From the NCBI GenBank assembly GCA_002633005.1, contig NMRA01000819.1, forward strand, positions 99,244 through 127,768: a DNA stretch of 28,525 nucleotides, given 5' to 3'. A program made the position numbers and the translations under genes. Under the pieces are notes generated by a model. It was not told where the DNA came from and did no database searches. It worked only from the letters and a program-made list of their open reading frames with translations. This stretch comes from Phoronis australis. Its lineage: Eukaryota; Phoronida; Phoronidae. Positions 9,603 to 20,734 of the stretch are shown here, piece by piece (positions within the stretch are counted from its first letter, which is position 1; every line of letters starts with the position of its first letter).

Positions 9603-10506
9603 CGTCACTTGATTGGTTTGTAAGCCTGAAGTCGACACCGACAAACAGTCAGATGTCTCTGCTGGTTGACTCGGTTGAATCGACTGTATATATTTTTTGG
9701 TTTATAGTCTCTTTTGACGATATGTAATTTCAAATATATGACACCAATTGTTGTTATACGCATGTCGCAATTAATTTGAAGGTTTAGGCTACATCTACAG
9801 GTTTGAACGGTGGAATTTTATCGTTTTGGTCAGTGTATCTCCGAGATACAAAAAATATGTGGTCTGACATTAAAAACAAAATCGTTTTAGACTTTCACCT
9901 ACATAGTGTGGCAAAGACTGAAACAGTCTGCAACATCCGTGAAAAATCAGTCAAATTTTGCCCTATCTCTCTATTGATAATTGATCACTGACCGACGTCA
10001 AGTTGCTACTACTTAGTTTTAGTCGGAGCAGCAACGAACCCCTTGGTGTTTTTAACTAATCGACGTTATATTTGCTTACTAACCTACTGTGTTTAGCATT
10101 TGAGTCATGCACTATGCTTCTGTTACATCACATGTTAACCACTACAGTACTATGTCTGTCTTTTTTTCGTAAACTAGCATATATTTTGTGGCCTTGACAT
10201 ATCTCTCTTGGTCGTCTTTTATCTTTTATATATATAATAAATATAACTTTTGCCGCAAAAGTAATATACATTCACTACAACGTGCCACCTTGTTCATGTG
10301 AGAGCGCTGTGGAAACGTCGTGCAAACGTATGTAGGTTAGAAATTGGTGTCCAAAGACAGTGTATTGATAGGGAATTTTATAATTGATGAAAAAAATATT
10401 TCATCTGATACATTGGCTGCGATTGTGAAGACCTTTTACGTCGTCATCATGTTGCAACTGAAATGACCTATTTCTGGAAACCATGCAGAATCATTCCAAG
10501 GTTTTG

Positions 10507-10583
10507 TAGTGTATTGTGATTGTTAAGGGTATGGAGAAATGCGATGTAGTGTACTGTTATTAGGGTATGGAGAAATCGGATGG
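10507..10583. repeat. imperfect 40-bp tandem duplication
   Basis: Units at 10507-10546 and 10547-10583 share TAGTGTA, AGGGTATGGAGAAAT and CGATG/CGGATGG in order, with small indels. Confidence 0.65.
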
Positions 10584-10737
10584 TAAATTTGCGCAATCGT
10601 TTGCACATAAATCATATTATTGGGTATGAGTGGCTGTCATTGTTTTAGTGATTTATAGAACTTTGTTGTCAATATACACACATAATGTATCTTCACACAA
10701 AACGCGAATCATCAAATGAATTACTTGTCTTTGACGC

Positions 10738-10743
10738 AATAAA
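10738..10743 (+). promoter_or_regulatory. candidate distal poly(A) signal
   Basis: AATAAA followed within about 10 bases by a T/G-rich element, a good match to animal cleavage sites. It would imply a 3' UTR of about 2.3 kb spanning the tRNA-like SINE. Confidence 0.3.
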
Positions 10744-11307
10744 GTAATTCTGTTCTTGTGCTTTTGCTTTACACATTTTATTACTTTTTTCATTGTGAGC
10801 ACTGTTTATTAAGGGCTCATTAATTTGACTCGTCTAATTTTCGACTTAACGCGATATCGTGGCCATTTCCAAATGACGATCTGAAGTGACTTGTTTAATA
10901 ATGATTACTTTTGTCTAGTCTATTGTTACTGCCATTTGAAAAGAATATGCAAAGCAACATAAAAACATTTAGCGGAATTAAAATTCAGAATTTTTATTGT
11001 CAACAGTTTCAGTCGTCTAAAGTTGGTTTCTCCAGTAGATTTATGTTCTAGGCTTTTCAGCTAATCGTACCACCGCTTTAACAGCACAAAAACACATTTT
11101 AAACACTGGAACGCAGAGACGTCAAATGATTCGTGAGGTAAACTTTTCGTGCAGCAATTTGTGTCACTGCAAGAAAATAGCAAACCTCTTGGTGATAACT
11201 GTACAAGTTTTGAACATTCTGTTTCGCGGTAGAAATAACATGTGTCTGCCGCCGGTTCCAAAATTCACTGAATAAAAAGAAGATTAATGTGAACGAGTGT
11301 TGTTCGT

Positions 11308-11487
11308 AACTGTTATACATGTAATTGAGCATCGTTACGGTGACGGAGATAAACTGTTATACATGTAATTGAGCATCGTTACGGTGACGGAGATAAACTG
11401 TTATACATGTAATTGAGCATCGTTACGGTGACGAAGATAAACTGTTATACATGTAATTGAGCATCGTTGCGGTGACGAAGATAAACT
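11308..11487. repeat. 44-bp tandem repeat, four copies
   Basis: Four units of exactly 44 bp start at 11308, 11352, 11396 and 11440, each beginning AACTGTTATACATGTAATTG; a few bases of a fifth follow at 11484. Differences are limited to G/A changes in GACGGAG/GACGAAG and CGTTACGG/CGTTGCGG, so the array is young. Confidence 0.95.
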
Positions 11488-12447
11488 CCAGGTATTCTTT
11501 CAAAGCTGTTTTAATATTTAAAAACACGTGGTTTTACGGTATTCTTTATTTCACTTCGAACCCAAATTAAAGCATTCGGACATACAGTGTAGTCTTAATC
11601 AAGCGAAATTTAAACATTCAATTAATTCATTGTTGCCCTGTCCTAGAATTCACAGGAAAAGTGTCATCTGTTCGAGAAAGGAAATGAAACGTTTAGAAAG
11701 ATTTCCACCTACCCGTTGTGCATCTGATCCTGCAATTATCACTTTGGTAATATTGAATATTTACATCCTAATGTCGATGTGTAGTCACACCCTGCGTAAG
11801 TGTATTTTCTGGCGGCTATGGCTCTGATAATTCCGATTTTCAAGAACGTTTACAATGTTAGACGTGATGATGAATCCCCTGCTCGTATACAATATTCATG
11901 ATTACGTTGTTTGTGGATAGCATATGTCGCCGCCGATCTCCCAATGTCCAACTCACGATCACCAAGACATCCCTATCTGATGCCCTCGCCATCATAACGA
12001 GGTTGATACATTGTGGACATACTACAGTGGCAACATTGCGGTCGCCTTGGAGATGGCCAGGTTATTATCGGGAATGAAATCACTATGGGACACAATCAAG
12101 GAGTTTCCTACAAGGATACACCAGCGAGGATCATTACCCCCATTACTGCACAGCTTCCCGAGATCAGTTTTTGAAGCCTGTCGCATAATTTGAACAGGCT
12201 CTGTTTTAAAATTTACATTGAGTTGATTCAGCTCATTGTCTTTGTTTGATTTTTCCAAATTTGTCCAGACACAGATATTCTTGTGCCTTCTCCAAACACC
12301 CCTTGGCAATACTAATCGTTCAGACTATTCCGTATATTTTGCCAATTCTCGTTTTTAAGGTGACTGAATCAAGAAACAGTTGGTTTTAATATACCTACAT
12401 GCAGACCTGTAGAAAACCTTCATCCGGGACTGCATCCGTCTATATAC
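11488..12447. other. no gene recognised
   Basis: ORFs at 11528-11827 (plus, 99 codons) and 12022-12309 (minus, 95 codons) have no recognisable domain, start context or splice structure. I see no repeat structure. Confidence 0.5.
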
Positions 12448-14183
12448 ATTTAAGCAGGAAGAGATAACCAGGAAGGGACAACTAGCTAAACCGCCGTTTT
12501 TGGCCTCCTTCCCCGGACTAATTTCAGGACTTCAGTTTCCTTTAAAGAGAAACAGATGATTTTATTAGAGAGATTAAAGCTTTTTCTATAGAAGGATATC
12601 AAAAAACTCACTTTTCAACCTACAACAGTGGTGTAATTTTACTTTGAAAATATCGACTTCAGCGCCCGCAATCGCAACTTCCCACACGCAGTCACGGGTA
12701 TTTAAGCTTTTCCGTCGATGTGTAGATGGCGCAGTAGTCAAGTACTCCCTCATTTGCATATCAAATTTGCATGTGGGAGTTCTGAGACAGTTGTTGGTCG
12801 AGCGCTTGAGTGGATAAAGCGGTGACCTCCCTCTGAGAGCACGCGCTGATGAAGATATCACAGCGAACTCGATCGCTTCGCAATCAGGAGGTGAAAACAC
12901 TCTCATGACCGCAGTTCTGAATTCCAGCTAAGCAAGCCCTATTTCGAGGAACGAACTTTGAATTGTTTTCGTCCCCTGACAGTGGATCGCAGAGAAGATT
13001 AGAATGAGGTCAACATCGAACTTTCTGCGGCTACCTGTCGTGTTGACAAAAGTTTGAAGTGTCAGAACCATAGACGGAGCGCGCGGGTTGTCCATGATTC
13101 CTGTTCTTCTTCAGTTGACGAAAACATTGCTATCGGCATAAAGAATGACTGTGGGAAATTCATTTTGAGGTAGATACCTGTATCCAAGAATAAATATTAA
13201 TACTCTGTAATATCTCACCCTCCGCGTTTCGTTTCTTTGACATTGTTTGAGGTTGCGGTATCGTGAAACAACGCCGTCGGGTGAGAGAAGTTGCACCGAA
13301 TAATTGGAATCGGATGCAGAGAGGGCTTTTGCTCCCACTTTTTTCAGTACTGTGCCCTCTATACACTTCCGACATGACACTGCCAACTACTCACGAGGGG
13401 AAGTTAAGATTCCAAATTCATCAAAAACACAAAACATTCGTGCACAGCACAGAAGCTGTCTTGTAAGAAATGGCGATGCGTCAGTGATCTTAGTTGAAGC
13501 CTGAAGGCTGACTTGCAAAAATTCGATCCATCATCAGACCACCATATCGCAAAGAAGGACACTAAACGATAACAGTGATATTCATGAATGTCGGGCAGCT
13601 CTAAATGCTTTATTGAATTAAAAACTAGACTAATGAAATTCAAAAATTTACAAAAAGAAGTTCAAGTCATTGCTCATGAATTTGGAAAGTAATGTCTTTG
13701 CACTTCCTTGATGCTTGTAGTTCCCAGTAGTATTGTGCAATGAATTTAGGTTCTTCTAAAGCGAATCGTTTCCTTGCCATTCCCGTGCATACTGCAAAGG
13801 CTAGACACGTCGTGACTCAGTGACGCACCCACGTTAAAAATAAGGTGTAGTTATGCAGTAGGCTGCCCTCGTAGAATCCCGGCGCGCACAGTGATTGACG
13901 GGAAAAGAACTTGAACTGCACTGACGGGTTGAAGTGTGTGCATTTTTGGAACGCGTTCATTTTCCCCAGCCGCCCGGCAGAAGCTGGACCAGTGTCCGTG
14001 TTTCAACAAGGAATTTTGATACAGCTCTATAGGTCAAGGATTTCGGGATCATATCTTTCAAAAAAAATCTTCAGGAAATGACCGTATTAAATGAACTTTT
14101 CCCGAAACTGGGTCAAAAAACGACCTTGGAGCCAGAACACGGGTAGGCCTACAGGTTCGAGTTAAGCCGCACGTCTCAAATGA

Positions 14184-14287
14184 ATCATAGCGGAGCTGAC
14201 CAGCAACTAGCATTAGTTCGTCGAATTGCGCATGTATCATAGCAGAGCTGACCAGAGACTAGCATTAGTTCGTCGAAGTGCGCATGC
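14184..14287. repeat. 52-bp tandem duplication
   Basis: Units at 14184-14235 and 14236-14287 share ATCATAGC, GAGCTGACCAG, CTAGCATTAGTTCGTCGAA and GCGCATG. It lies inside the TIR element. Confidence 0.85.
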
Positions 14288-14457
14288 ATGGATCAGACTT
14301 CCTTGCGACGCCACGACACCGGCCACCGTGGCGGGAGCAGCTAATTTCTTGACTAACACCTGCTTCTAAATCTGGATTTAAGCAAAATGACGAAGTCCAC
14401 CCATGCACACATGCAAGCGTATCCAAATACAATTAAATTTATTTTCATGTGAAACCA

Positions 14458-14480
14458 GTCAATGTTCTTTGAACATTGAC
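14458..14480. repeat. 10-bp-arm hairpin
   Basis: GTCAATGTTC at 14458-14467 and GAACATTGAC at 14471-14480 are perfect complements around TTT. It is inside the TIR element, about 195 bp from its right TIR. Confidence 0.6.
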
Positions 14481-14840
14481 TTGTGTGAGTTCTTAATTTT
14501 CTTAGATCTGCCCAATCAGGTAGAACTGTGTTTCAAGTCATTCACTATAGGCAAAGTGGTGTCATTTTATAGCTAAAGAGTTAAGCTTTCAAACATAATG
14601 CTTGGATTCCAGACGATTTTACCATTTACTTTTGAAATCACCTTTGAAAACACGTTAAAATGTGCTAAAACAATTGTCCCTTCCTGGTTATCTCTTCCTG
14701 ATTTAAGCTATTTTAACAGAATGGTCGTTTTAACATGCGCGTTTTTCCGTCTGCGTCTGGTGACAGGGTTTGCAACTGTCAAAAACTGGCTTCTTTGCGA
14801 TAACTACGATTATGCGCATGAACAAAATATCGGAGCATCT

Positions 14841-14841
14841 G

Positions 14842-14898
<57 letters not shown>
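14841..14898. repeat. (GT)n microsatellite
   Basis: About 28 GT dinucleotides with one GC interruption near 14848. Such tracts are highly length-variable and can adopt Z-DNA. They create spurious Cys-Val or His-Thr ORFs on the two strands. Confidence 0.97.
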
Positions 14899-14901
<3 letters not shown>

Positions 14902-16803
14902 TCTTGTAAGACTGATGCCTTACCTTTTTCTTTCATTATGCAATTTTATCCACAGAAGCTGGGTCATATTCCTGCAAAAGATAACATAATCGCTGATGTA
15001 CACGTTGAATAATGCCATTTGCTCGTTGCAGTGGTCATCAACGCATTATTGGTCATACGTTGCCCTGACAACGCGTCGTTTTCTAACACTTCATACATAT
15101 TAGGGTATGCTATTACCACTTCACGTAAAGCAGACGTCTTATCAATCGAAGGCATAACTGGAGAAGGCCAGGACAACAAAAACGCCCATTGTTGTCGGGA
15201 AAGTATTGATAGTTATTGGTACCAATGGAACATTCTCCTATGTCTCTGTGGGCGCAGTTTATGACAAAATGTAAATTTCGGGTTGAAATCATTAGTTACA
15301 AAATTTCATTCTTAAATTATGTTGTCTGGTCGATTCTCCGAACAACGCGTCCTATGAATCTAGATCGTCGCAAAAGGGGGACAAAGATTACCCACTGAAA
15401 AATAAACGTTTGCAGTACCCAGGCAAGGACATACCTGGGCCGACATAGACTTGTGTATGGAGGGGGTGGACCCCTGGTCTATCTTAATCATCTTATGAGC
15501 CCGTGGCTACATATTTCTGTGAACGACATCATACTTAACACCTCATGCAACAACACACAAGCGAATATATCTATAAAAGTCTTGAACCAATATCCAAGGC
15601 CTGACTTATGATGCGCGTACTAGAGAAAACCTGTTCTCAGTTCATCATCTTTCAAGAGGGTTGTTTAATTGCGACTATGCAAGTGAGCGCTGGAAACACT
15701 GGCTCTTCGGAAGTGTTCATAACACAGCAGAAATGCATCCTCTTTTTTACAAACCACACGGAACCTCAATAAATCGTCGGTGTGTTTTGATTGCTGCCTG
15801 TGTCCATAAAGAGGCAAGCCCTCTAACACAATCATCGTGAACTATGAATTTATTTTATCTGCACCGAACACTAAAAAATCTCAATGAGCAGGATTGGAGT
15901 TTGTAGCCAAGGGTCGCCACTGGTAACGTTGACTGATGTCACGAATTTGCGGAATTCTGTTTGACGCGAGAAATGGGAACACTTTCCTTTAACTGTGTAC
16001 ACGTTTGTATTGCGGCACTGTCAAAAAATTGTTGTGATGAAGAACCCGGGGGATTGCGTTTTCTACTCGGTCATGGGCAAGTATGCTATGCGTACTTAAG
16101 TGTTTACCGCTGCGAGTTCGAGTCGTAGACTGATCACCATCTTACTACCGACTTCTTCATGCCAAAAGAGAACAAAGCACCGCATTGTAATAATTTGCAA
16201 GCCGTAAATATACCACAAATAACACCATTACGTATTTATGTATACCTACTTGCGTCAGAAAAACAATGCCACAGTCTCTCAGCGACATAAATTTTCGGCA
16301 CCAGCTGACGAGCAACACAAACGTTCTTCAAGAGCAACAGATCATTCAACCTTATGAACCAGCGGGAGTCGTAGCTGTCGACATACGTGTATCTGCAGTT
16401 AAGGGATTGTTCTAAAAACCTCTTCGATCCCCACAACCCACGACCCTCTCGACCCATAACCCCCTTGACACACAACATCCACGAAGCACCACCCACAACT
16501 CTCCTCGACCAACGACCTGTGGCAATTGGTGTATCTTTGCGATAGGCCTACTTACACGTTTCATAGCCTTATTACGTCGCTGAGTGACCTTCCCATAAGA
16601 CTTACCTACATGCGAATCTGCTCTGGCTGAAGGCTGGTGGTTAAAAACAGGAAGTGGACTAAAACGTGATCTGAAGTAGCAGATTGGGGGCGGGCTGCCA
16701 TTGTAACGATCGAGCTACAATAACCCTGTTCTACTGAACTTGGGGAAGGAGTGCGTTAACACACGGTGGCCTACATGTAATGATGGCATCGGCGCTTTTT
16801 TAG
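14899..16803. other. no gene recognised
   Basis: The small ORFs (15019-15264, 15216-15398, and 16236-16496 on the minus strand) have no recognisable domain. A B-box-like GAGTTCGAGTC at 16114-16124 has a weak A-box-like stretch about 45 bp upstream, and a possible G-quadruplex strand lies at 16429-16464. Confidence 0.5.
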
Positions 16804-16936
16804 TTATTTTAGGATCTCGAGATTCCGCCTAAGTTATCTCAGGATTTTGAGATCCCGACTTAATTATCTCATGATCTTGAGATCCCATCAAAATTATCTC
16901 AGTCGATCTCGAGATTCCGACTTAATTATCTCAGGA
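16804..16936. repeat. 30-bp tandem repeat with palindromic core
   Basis: Units begin at 16804, 16834, 16864, 16894 and 16926 (the last partial). Each has TTATCTCAGGAT, a TCTCGAGAT or TTTGAGAT core, and CCGACTTAA. The first and fourth units carry the perfect palindrome ATCTCGAGAT (16814-16823 and 16906-16915). From memory, similar repeats occur widely in animal genomes; I cannot verify that here. Confidence 0.85.
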
Positions 16937-18831
16937 CCTAAAGGTATTTAAGAAAGAAACACGAGTTATCACCTTCGAGCCACCGTGCTGCGAAGGTACA
17001 CAATTTCACATTTTTATTATTTGGTTTCTGTCGTTTACTTGTTTACAATATACTACATCTAACTTTGAGACGCTTTCTTACCTAACAAGTTTTTTAAAAC
17101 TGTAATTGCTGAAGAGACTACATATTCGTGGCTAGGAGCTATTGGTACGATGATAAGACTGAAGACTGATTTGCGTTAATCGCTTGATTAATGTTCAGTG
17201 TACGTTCAGAAGTCTATTCAAAACAAAACGTCCGACGTATTATACTGTCTGTTCTATGCTCCAACCAATGGTGCGAACACTTATCTTGTGATGAACATCT
17301 GAGACTGTTGCAGCAACTGTTAAACTCGTTGATTCAGATACCTGCCGTCTTTATAGATTTTGATTTTTTTCACTGTAACTCGACTTCAAGTTCAGCTTAA
17401 CTCAACTGACTGGTTATCTATACCTGGGTATTTATAATTTCTTACAATGTTCTGGACCTTTTCATCAATTCAAACACATTCTAGATCTTTCCAGAATTTA
17501 TCTACAATCATATACTAGTCTGTAGAATGTTCCAAACTTCATTACTAGACGTTTAAAGGATTTTTCCTGCTATTCTATTGTAAAAAATCATCACTGTCCT
17601 GGGTTCATGAGTCATGTCAATCAACTGATACCTGCTATTATACAAACAAACCAATTAAAAAACTTATTAAAGTGAGACCAATGTTTTTATTCTAATTTTG
17701 GTGTCATTTAAGAGAACACTTGAAAATGGGGGCTTGTACGTGTGACGTGTGCGCCATCTCCAGGACGTTATCAACGGCAGCAGCACTCGAATCTGTCCCT
17801 GCAAAGAGGTAAGACGTGTAGACCACAAGTTATCTAGGTGAGTTATGCTTAACTCTTATGTTTACCTGTTTTAGTTGAATTGTATTGTCGTTCTCAAGTG
17901 TTTAAAGCACACATGTTGCACTGAGCATTTTTGAATACGGATACTGTTGCACATGTGCCTAAAATTGGATGTGACGCCGGTCAGTAGCACACGGGACCGA
18001 CTTTTCCTTGTTGACACTGGACAGTGAATGGTTCTGTCTGGGGCACTTTCTGTTTCGTTTTGTTTAGTTTTGCTTTGCTCCGCGACCCTTGACGTTTTAG
18101 TTTATAATATAGATGGACATAGCCAGAGCTCAGTGATCCAGTTATCCGCCTTTCGATAACTATCACAGTTCTCGGGTCCTTCAAGATATTTAACAACATT
18201 CATTTTATTGAGATTCTTCGCCACTGATTTACCGTGAGCTACAGCTGCCGTCTACTGTTCCTTCATTTTCAATGTTCATCATCATTATTATCATCATGGG
18301 AGTCGTTCTTTGCAGTTTCAAGGGCCCTGACAAAACTGTTCCTTGGGACTTCCTTTGGCCGCACAGTTGCCCATTTCATTTTTGATAAAGGGTGAATAAT
18401 CAATAAAACGTCACACATACTGAATGATATGTTTTGTCAGTACTTCCTACAGAATATCAATATACTCTAATTCGATTGATAAAACATTCTGTTCAAACGG
18501 CATTTTGTTGTCTTTTGTTATCGGTATTGATGTGAATGGAGTAGAATTGTTGCCTATTTAGTTTGTTTTAGTTACCCGGTGGGTAAACATGTGTTGGGAA
18601 ATTTCTTTTGTCTTGCTCCTGTATTTTTTTACCTGCTGTTTGCAAAACACTCGTTTTGCTAAGTTGCTTGAACTTAAAGGAGAATGCCACCCCATTTAAT
18701 TAGTCTTTTTTGCCGTCTTAATCGGTCTATATCCACATCGCCTCGCATACGGTCGACCTTACCTTGCCAAGAGGTGTCGCGTTAAGCTGTGAAGAAGGTG
18801 AGAAACGACGCTAGCGACGTCAGTGGTTCAT
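16937..18831. other. no gene recognised
   Basis: AT-rich intergenic sequence with a short imperfect ATC/ATT microsatellite near 18277-18297. The ORFs at 17191-17400 (plus) and 17981-18199 (minus) show no domain. Confidence 0.5.
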
Positions 18832-19170
18832 ATGCAGAGTGAATGCCGCTATGTTGCGGTGCATCGTTCCCGCTTGTCCGAACTAAGCAGCTGCGAGGAA
18901 AGCGGGTATATCGTTTTAACTTTACTTCCTCGAGAGTCCGAAATGCTTAGGACGTGGCTCATGGTAGTGAAAAATGAAATGTACGCTGTAAATAGCAAGT
19001 ATGAGGCCGTGAAACATCTCCGTGTCTGTCCCGGGCCTGCAGACGTCGACAGTGCCTGCCGAATGCCGGCTTACCAAATATCTCCATACTTTCCGTTGTC
19101 TGAGCTTTTTCAGGGCGCCTCTCTAGTATTTCTTCATCACTGTATTCCTGTTCGAATCAATAGCCTGTAA
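18832..19170 (+). CDS. unassigned ORF, 112 codons, weak THAP-like similarity
   Basis: Open from ATG 18832 to TAA 19168-19170. I do not recognise it securely. The stretch LPRESEMLRTWLMVVKNE resembles the part of THAP zinc fingers where a Pro-Arg is followed by a Trp-containing helix, and RVC follows at about the right distance. However, the C2CH ligands are not in proper order, so it could be a decayed THAP/transposase fragment, an isolated exon or chance. No splice or promoter support is seen. The adjacent direct repeats further downstream do not clarify it. Confidence 0.2.
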   Translation: MQSECRYVAVHRSRLSELSSCEESGYIVLTLLPRESEMLRTWLMVVKNEMYAVNSKYEAVKHLRVCPGPADVDSACRMPAYQISPYFPLSELFQGASLVFLHHCIPVRINSL

Positions 19171-20734
19171 AACTTAACGATCCACCTGCGAAGTCGGGAC
19201 TGATGAGCTCTATCCCGTCCTAAGTCGGTATTCCGAGTTGCTATGTTGGCGTTAATTAGTACTGAGCGTTCTATTTCAAAATGAATTATTCTCACCCTAA
19301 CCAATACTTATATAAAATTGAAACAATGTCTGTCTCATTAGATGCAATTTGTGATGCCTTTGGAGTGTTCGTGAGTGCAAATGATTTGAAAAGCCAGCAA
19401 TGGATAAATCGCAGCGTTTACCGGCTTTAAGTGCAATAAAACTAATTGACGGGACACCGAGGCCGTGTAAGCTCATGCTAAGTTAGTGTTTGCTGGCAGA
19501 AACTGTTGTGAAACAACTCGATTTCAATCCCACGTCCAGGTGTTAAGGGAATCTTTATTTACATTTACATTACTCAAATAATGATTGTCAATGTACAACT
19601 TCTGCTCTGACGGTGCTGTGGCCAACGCGGAACGTGAATTCGCGGCCCCGACCAGTAAGTAGATTTGCAGTTTCGTGGCTAATTCACCAACATAATCACG
19701 TGCACATTACTTTGGCTCACTAGTGTAGTATTTTCTTGACTGGAAGTTTAGTTTACACTGAACTTTTGTTGGTTTATTTTCGTGATGTCTGATCAGTTTC
19801 CGAGCCACTGGCCGGGATCAAACGAATCAATCCGGGCGGCCGCCACGGGCTTGATCGGGCTCCGAGCCACTGGCCAGGATAACAAGCGTTTTGTGTTTAG
19901 AACTCAAAAAATCACAAGTCTAAACAGCACAGATCTAGGCTCTCCTGTCTGTATCTCACGGAAAATACTTCGAAATTATCTCCGAACAGACCCCAAACTC
20001 CTGCTACGCCGGACCTTATTGCCGAACTTTGTAGGCTACGGTGTGTCCAAATACCAATAAATCCGTCAGAGCGAAATAAAACAACACGTTTTTATAAGAA
20101 CTCGGTGTATTTTTAATGGTTTTACATCGAAGTTTGATGATTTATTGGTGTTAAACGATGATTTCAAGCGATAAGCTGACACCAGGAACCCATGTTGTGA
20201 ACTGCTGAACAGACTGCGTGTGAAACCGATTACGTCACTGGATAATTTCAACACCTCCGTCTGCCGTCAGGTGTTAGGTAACGCAACCGTACGTGCCGTT
20301 ATCGAGTAGAACTACTCGATCTAAATTGATACAAATTAGGTTGATTTTTGAGTTTACCCTTGATAATCTTTATGGCAAACATAGTGATTATCCAATTTTT
20401 TAAAAACCTGGAAAGTTTGACAACGAAATAATTTAATTTTTTGTGAATTTATTTTAGCTGTAGACCAAGAGGTAGGTACATGTACCGATAATTATAAGCA
20501 TCTGAACAACTCTTAAACAAAACAATTATTAACATTAAAACAAAATGACGTTTTCAACTTAAAAGATCTGTTTAGGGAAAAATATCTTCTGTCTAAAGAT
20601 TTATGTTGAGAGGTAAAACTCCAATGAAACGGGTAAGAAAAGACTTTTTGTTGTTTCTAATAATCTTAATCACCGGTTACCACTCTTTGGCTGTGTTACT
20701 GTGTATTATCTTTAGGGAATTTATTTCGAGGGAA
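19171..20734. other. no gene recognised
   Basis: Apart from the direct repeat pair above and a short palindrome (ATCGAGTA / TACTCGAT near 20300-20319) I see nothing. The 92-codon ORF at 19782-20060 overlaps the direct repeats and has no domain. Confidence 0.5.
19799..19880. repeat. 20-bp direct repeat pair
   Basis: 19799-19818 and 19861-19880 share TCCGAGCCACTGGCC and GGAT with one mismatch; the start-to-start distance is 62 bp. Nothing around them identifies a host element. Confidence 0.6.

Larger units (their letters stand above)
8419..11307. other. 3' flank/UTR region, no gene recognised
   Basis: Starts after the CAP stop codon. It holds the SINE-like sequences near 9045-9124 and 9560-9602, an imperfect 40-bp duplication (10507-10583) and AT-rich DNA. 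The ORFs at 8592-8813, 9429-9727 and 9803-9991 show no domain and have no coding signature. Confidence 0.6.
12448..14707. mobile_element. non-autonomous DNA transposon with 27-bp TIRs and 7-bp TSD
   Basis: 12455-12481 and 14674-14700 are perfect 27-bp inverted repeats, starting CAGGAAGAGATAACC and ending ...CTTCCTG. Directly outside both ends is the identical 7-mer ATTTAAG (12448-12454 and 14701-14707), a target-site duplication. The element is 2246 bp. Each TIR contains CAGGAAG twice (12455-12461 and 12469-12475), which could be paired transposase sites. No ORF inside is longer than about 106 codons and none resembles a transposase, so it is non-autonomous. CA...TG ends with a 7-bp duplication do not settle the superfamily; P-like, Dada-like or hAT-like are possible. 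Perfect TIRs and TSD suggest recent insertion. Confidence 0.8.

Noticed and set aside
11308-11487. CRISPR-like array
   Set aside because: Units are contiguous 44-bp tandem copies without unique spacers, and the genome is animal.
12022-12309. 95-codon minus ORF with an overlapping plus ORF
   Set aside because: No known domain and no exon signals; probably chance.
12780-12890. tRNA-like sequence (CGCTTGAGTGG ... CTCGATC)
   Set aside because: Box B match is poor and spacing is long; cloverleaf stems do not form by eye.
14598-14909. 103-codon ORF with a Cys-Val tail
   Set aside because: The tail is the GT microsatellite, and the ORF crosses the right end of the TIR element.
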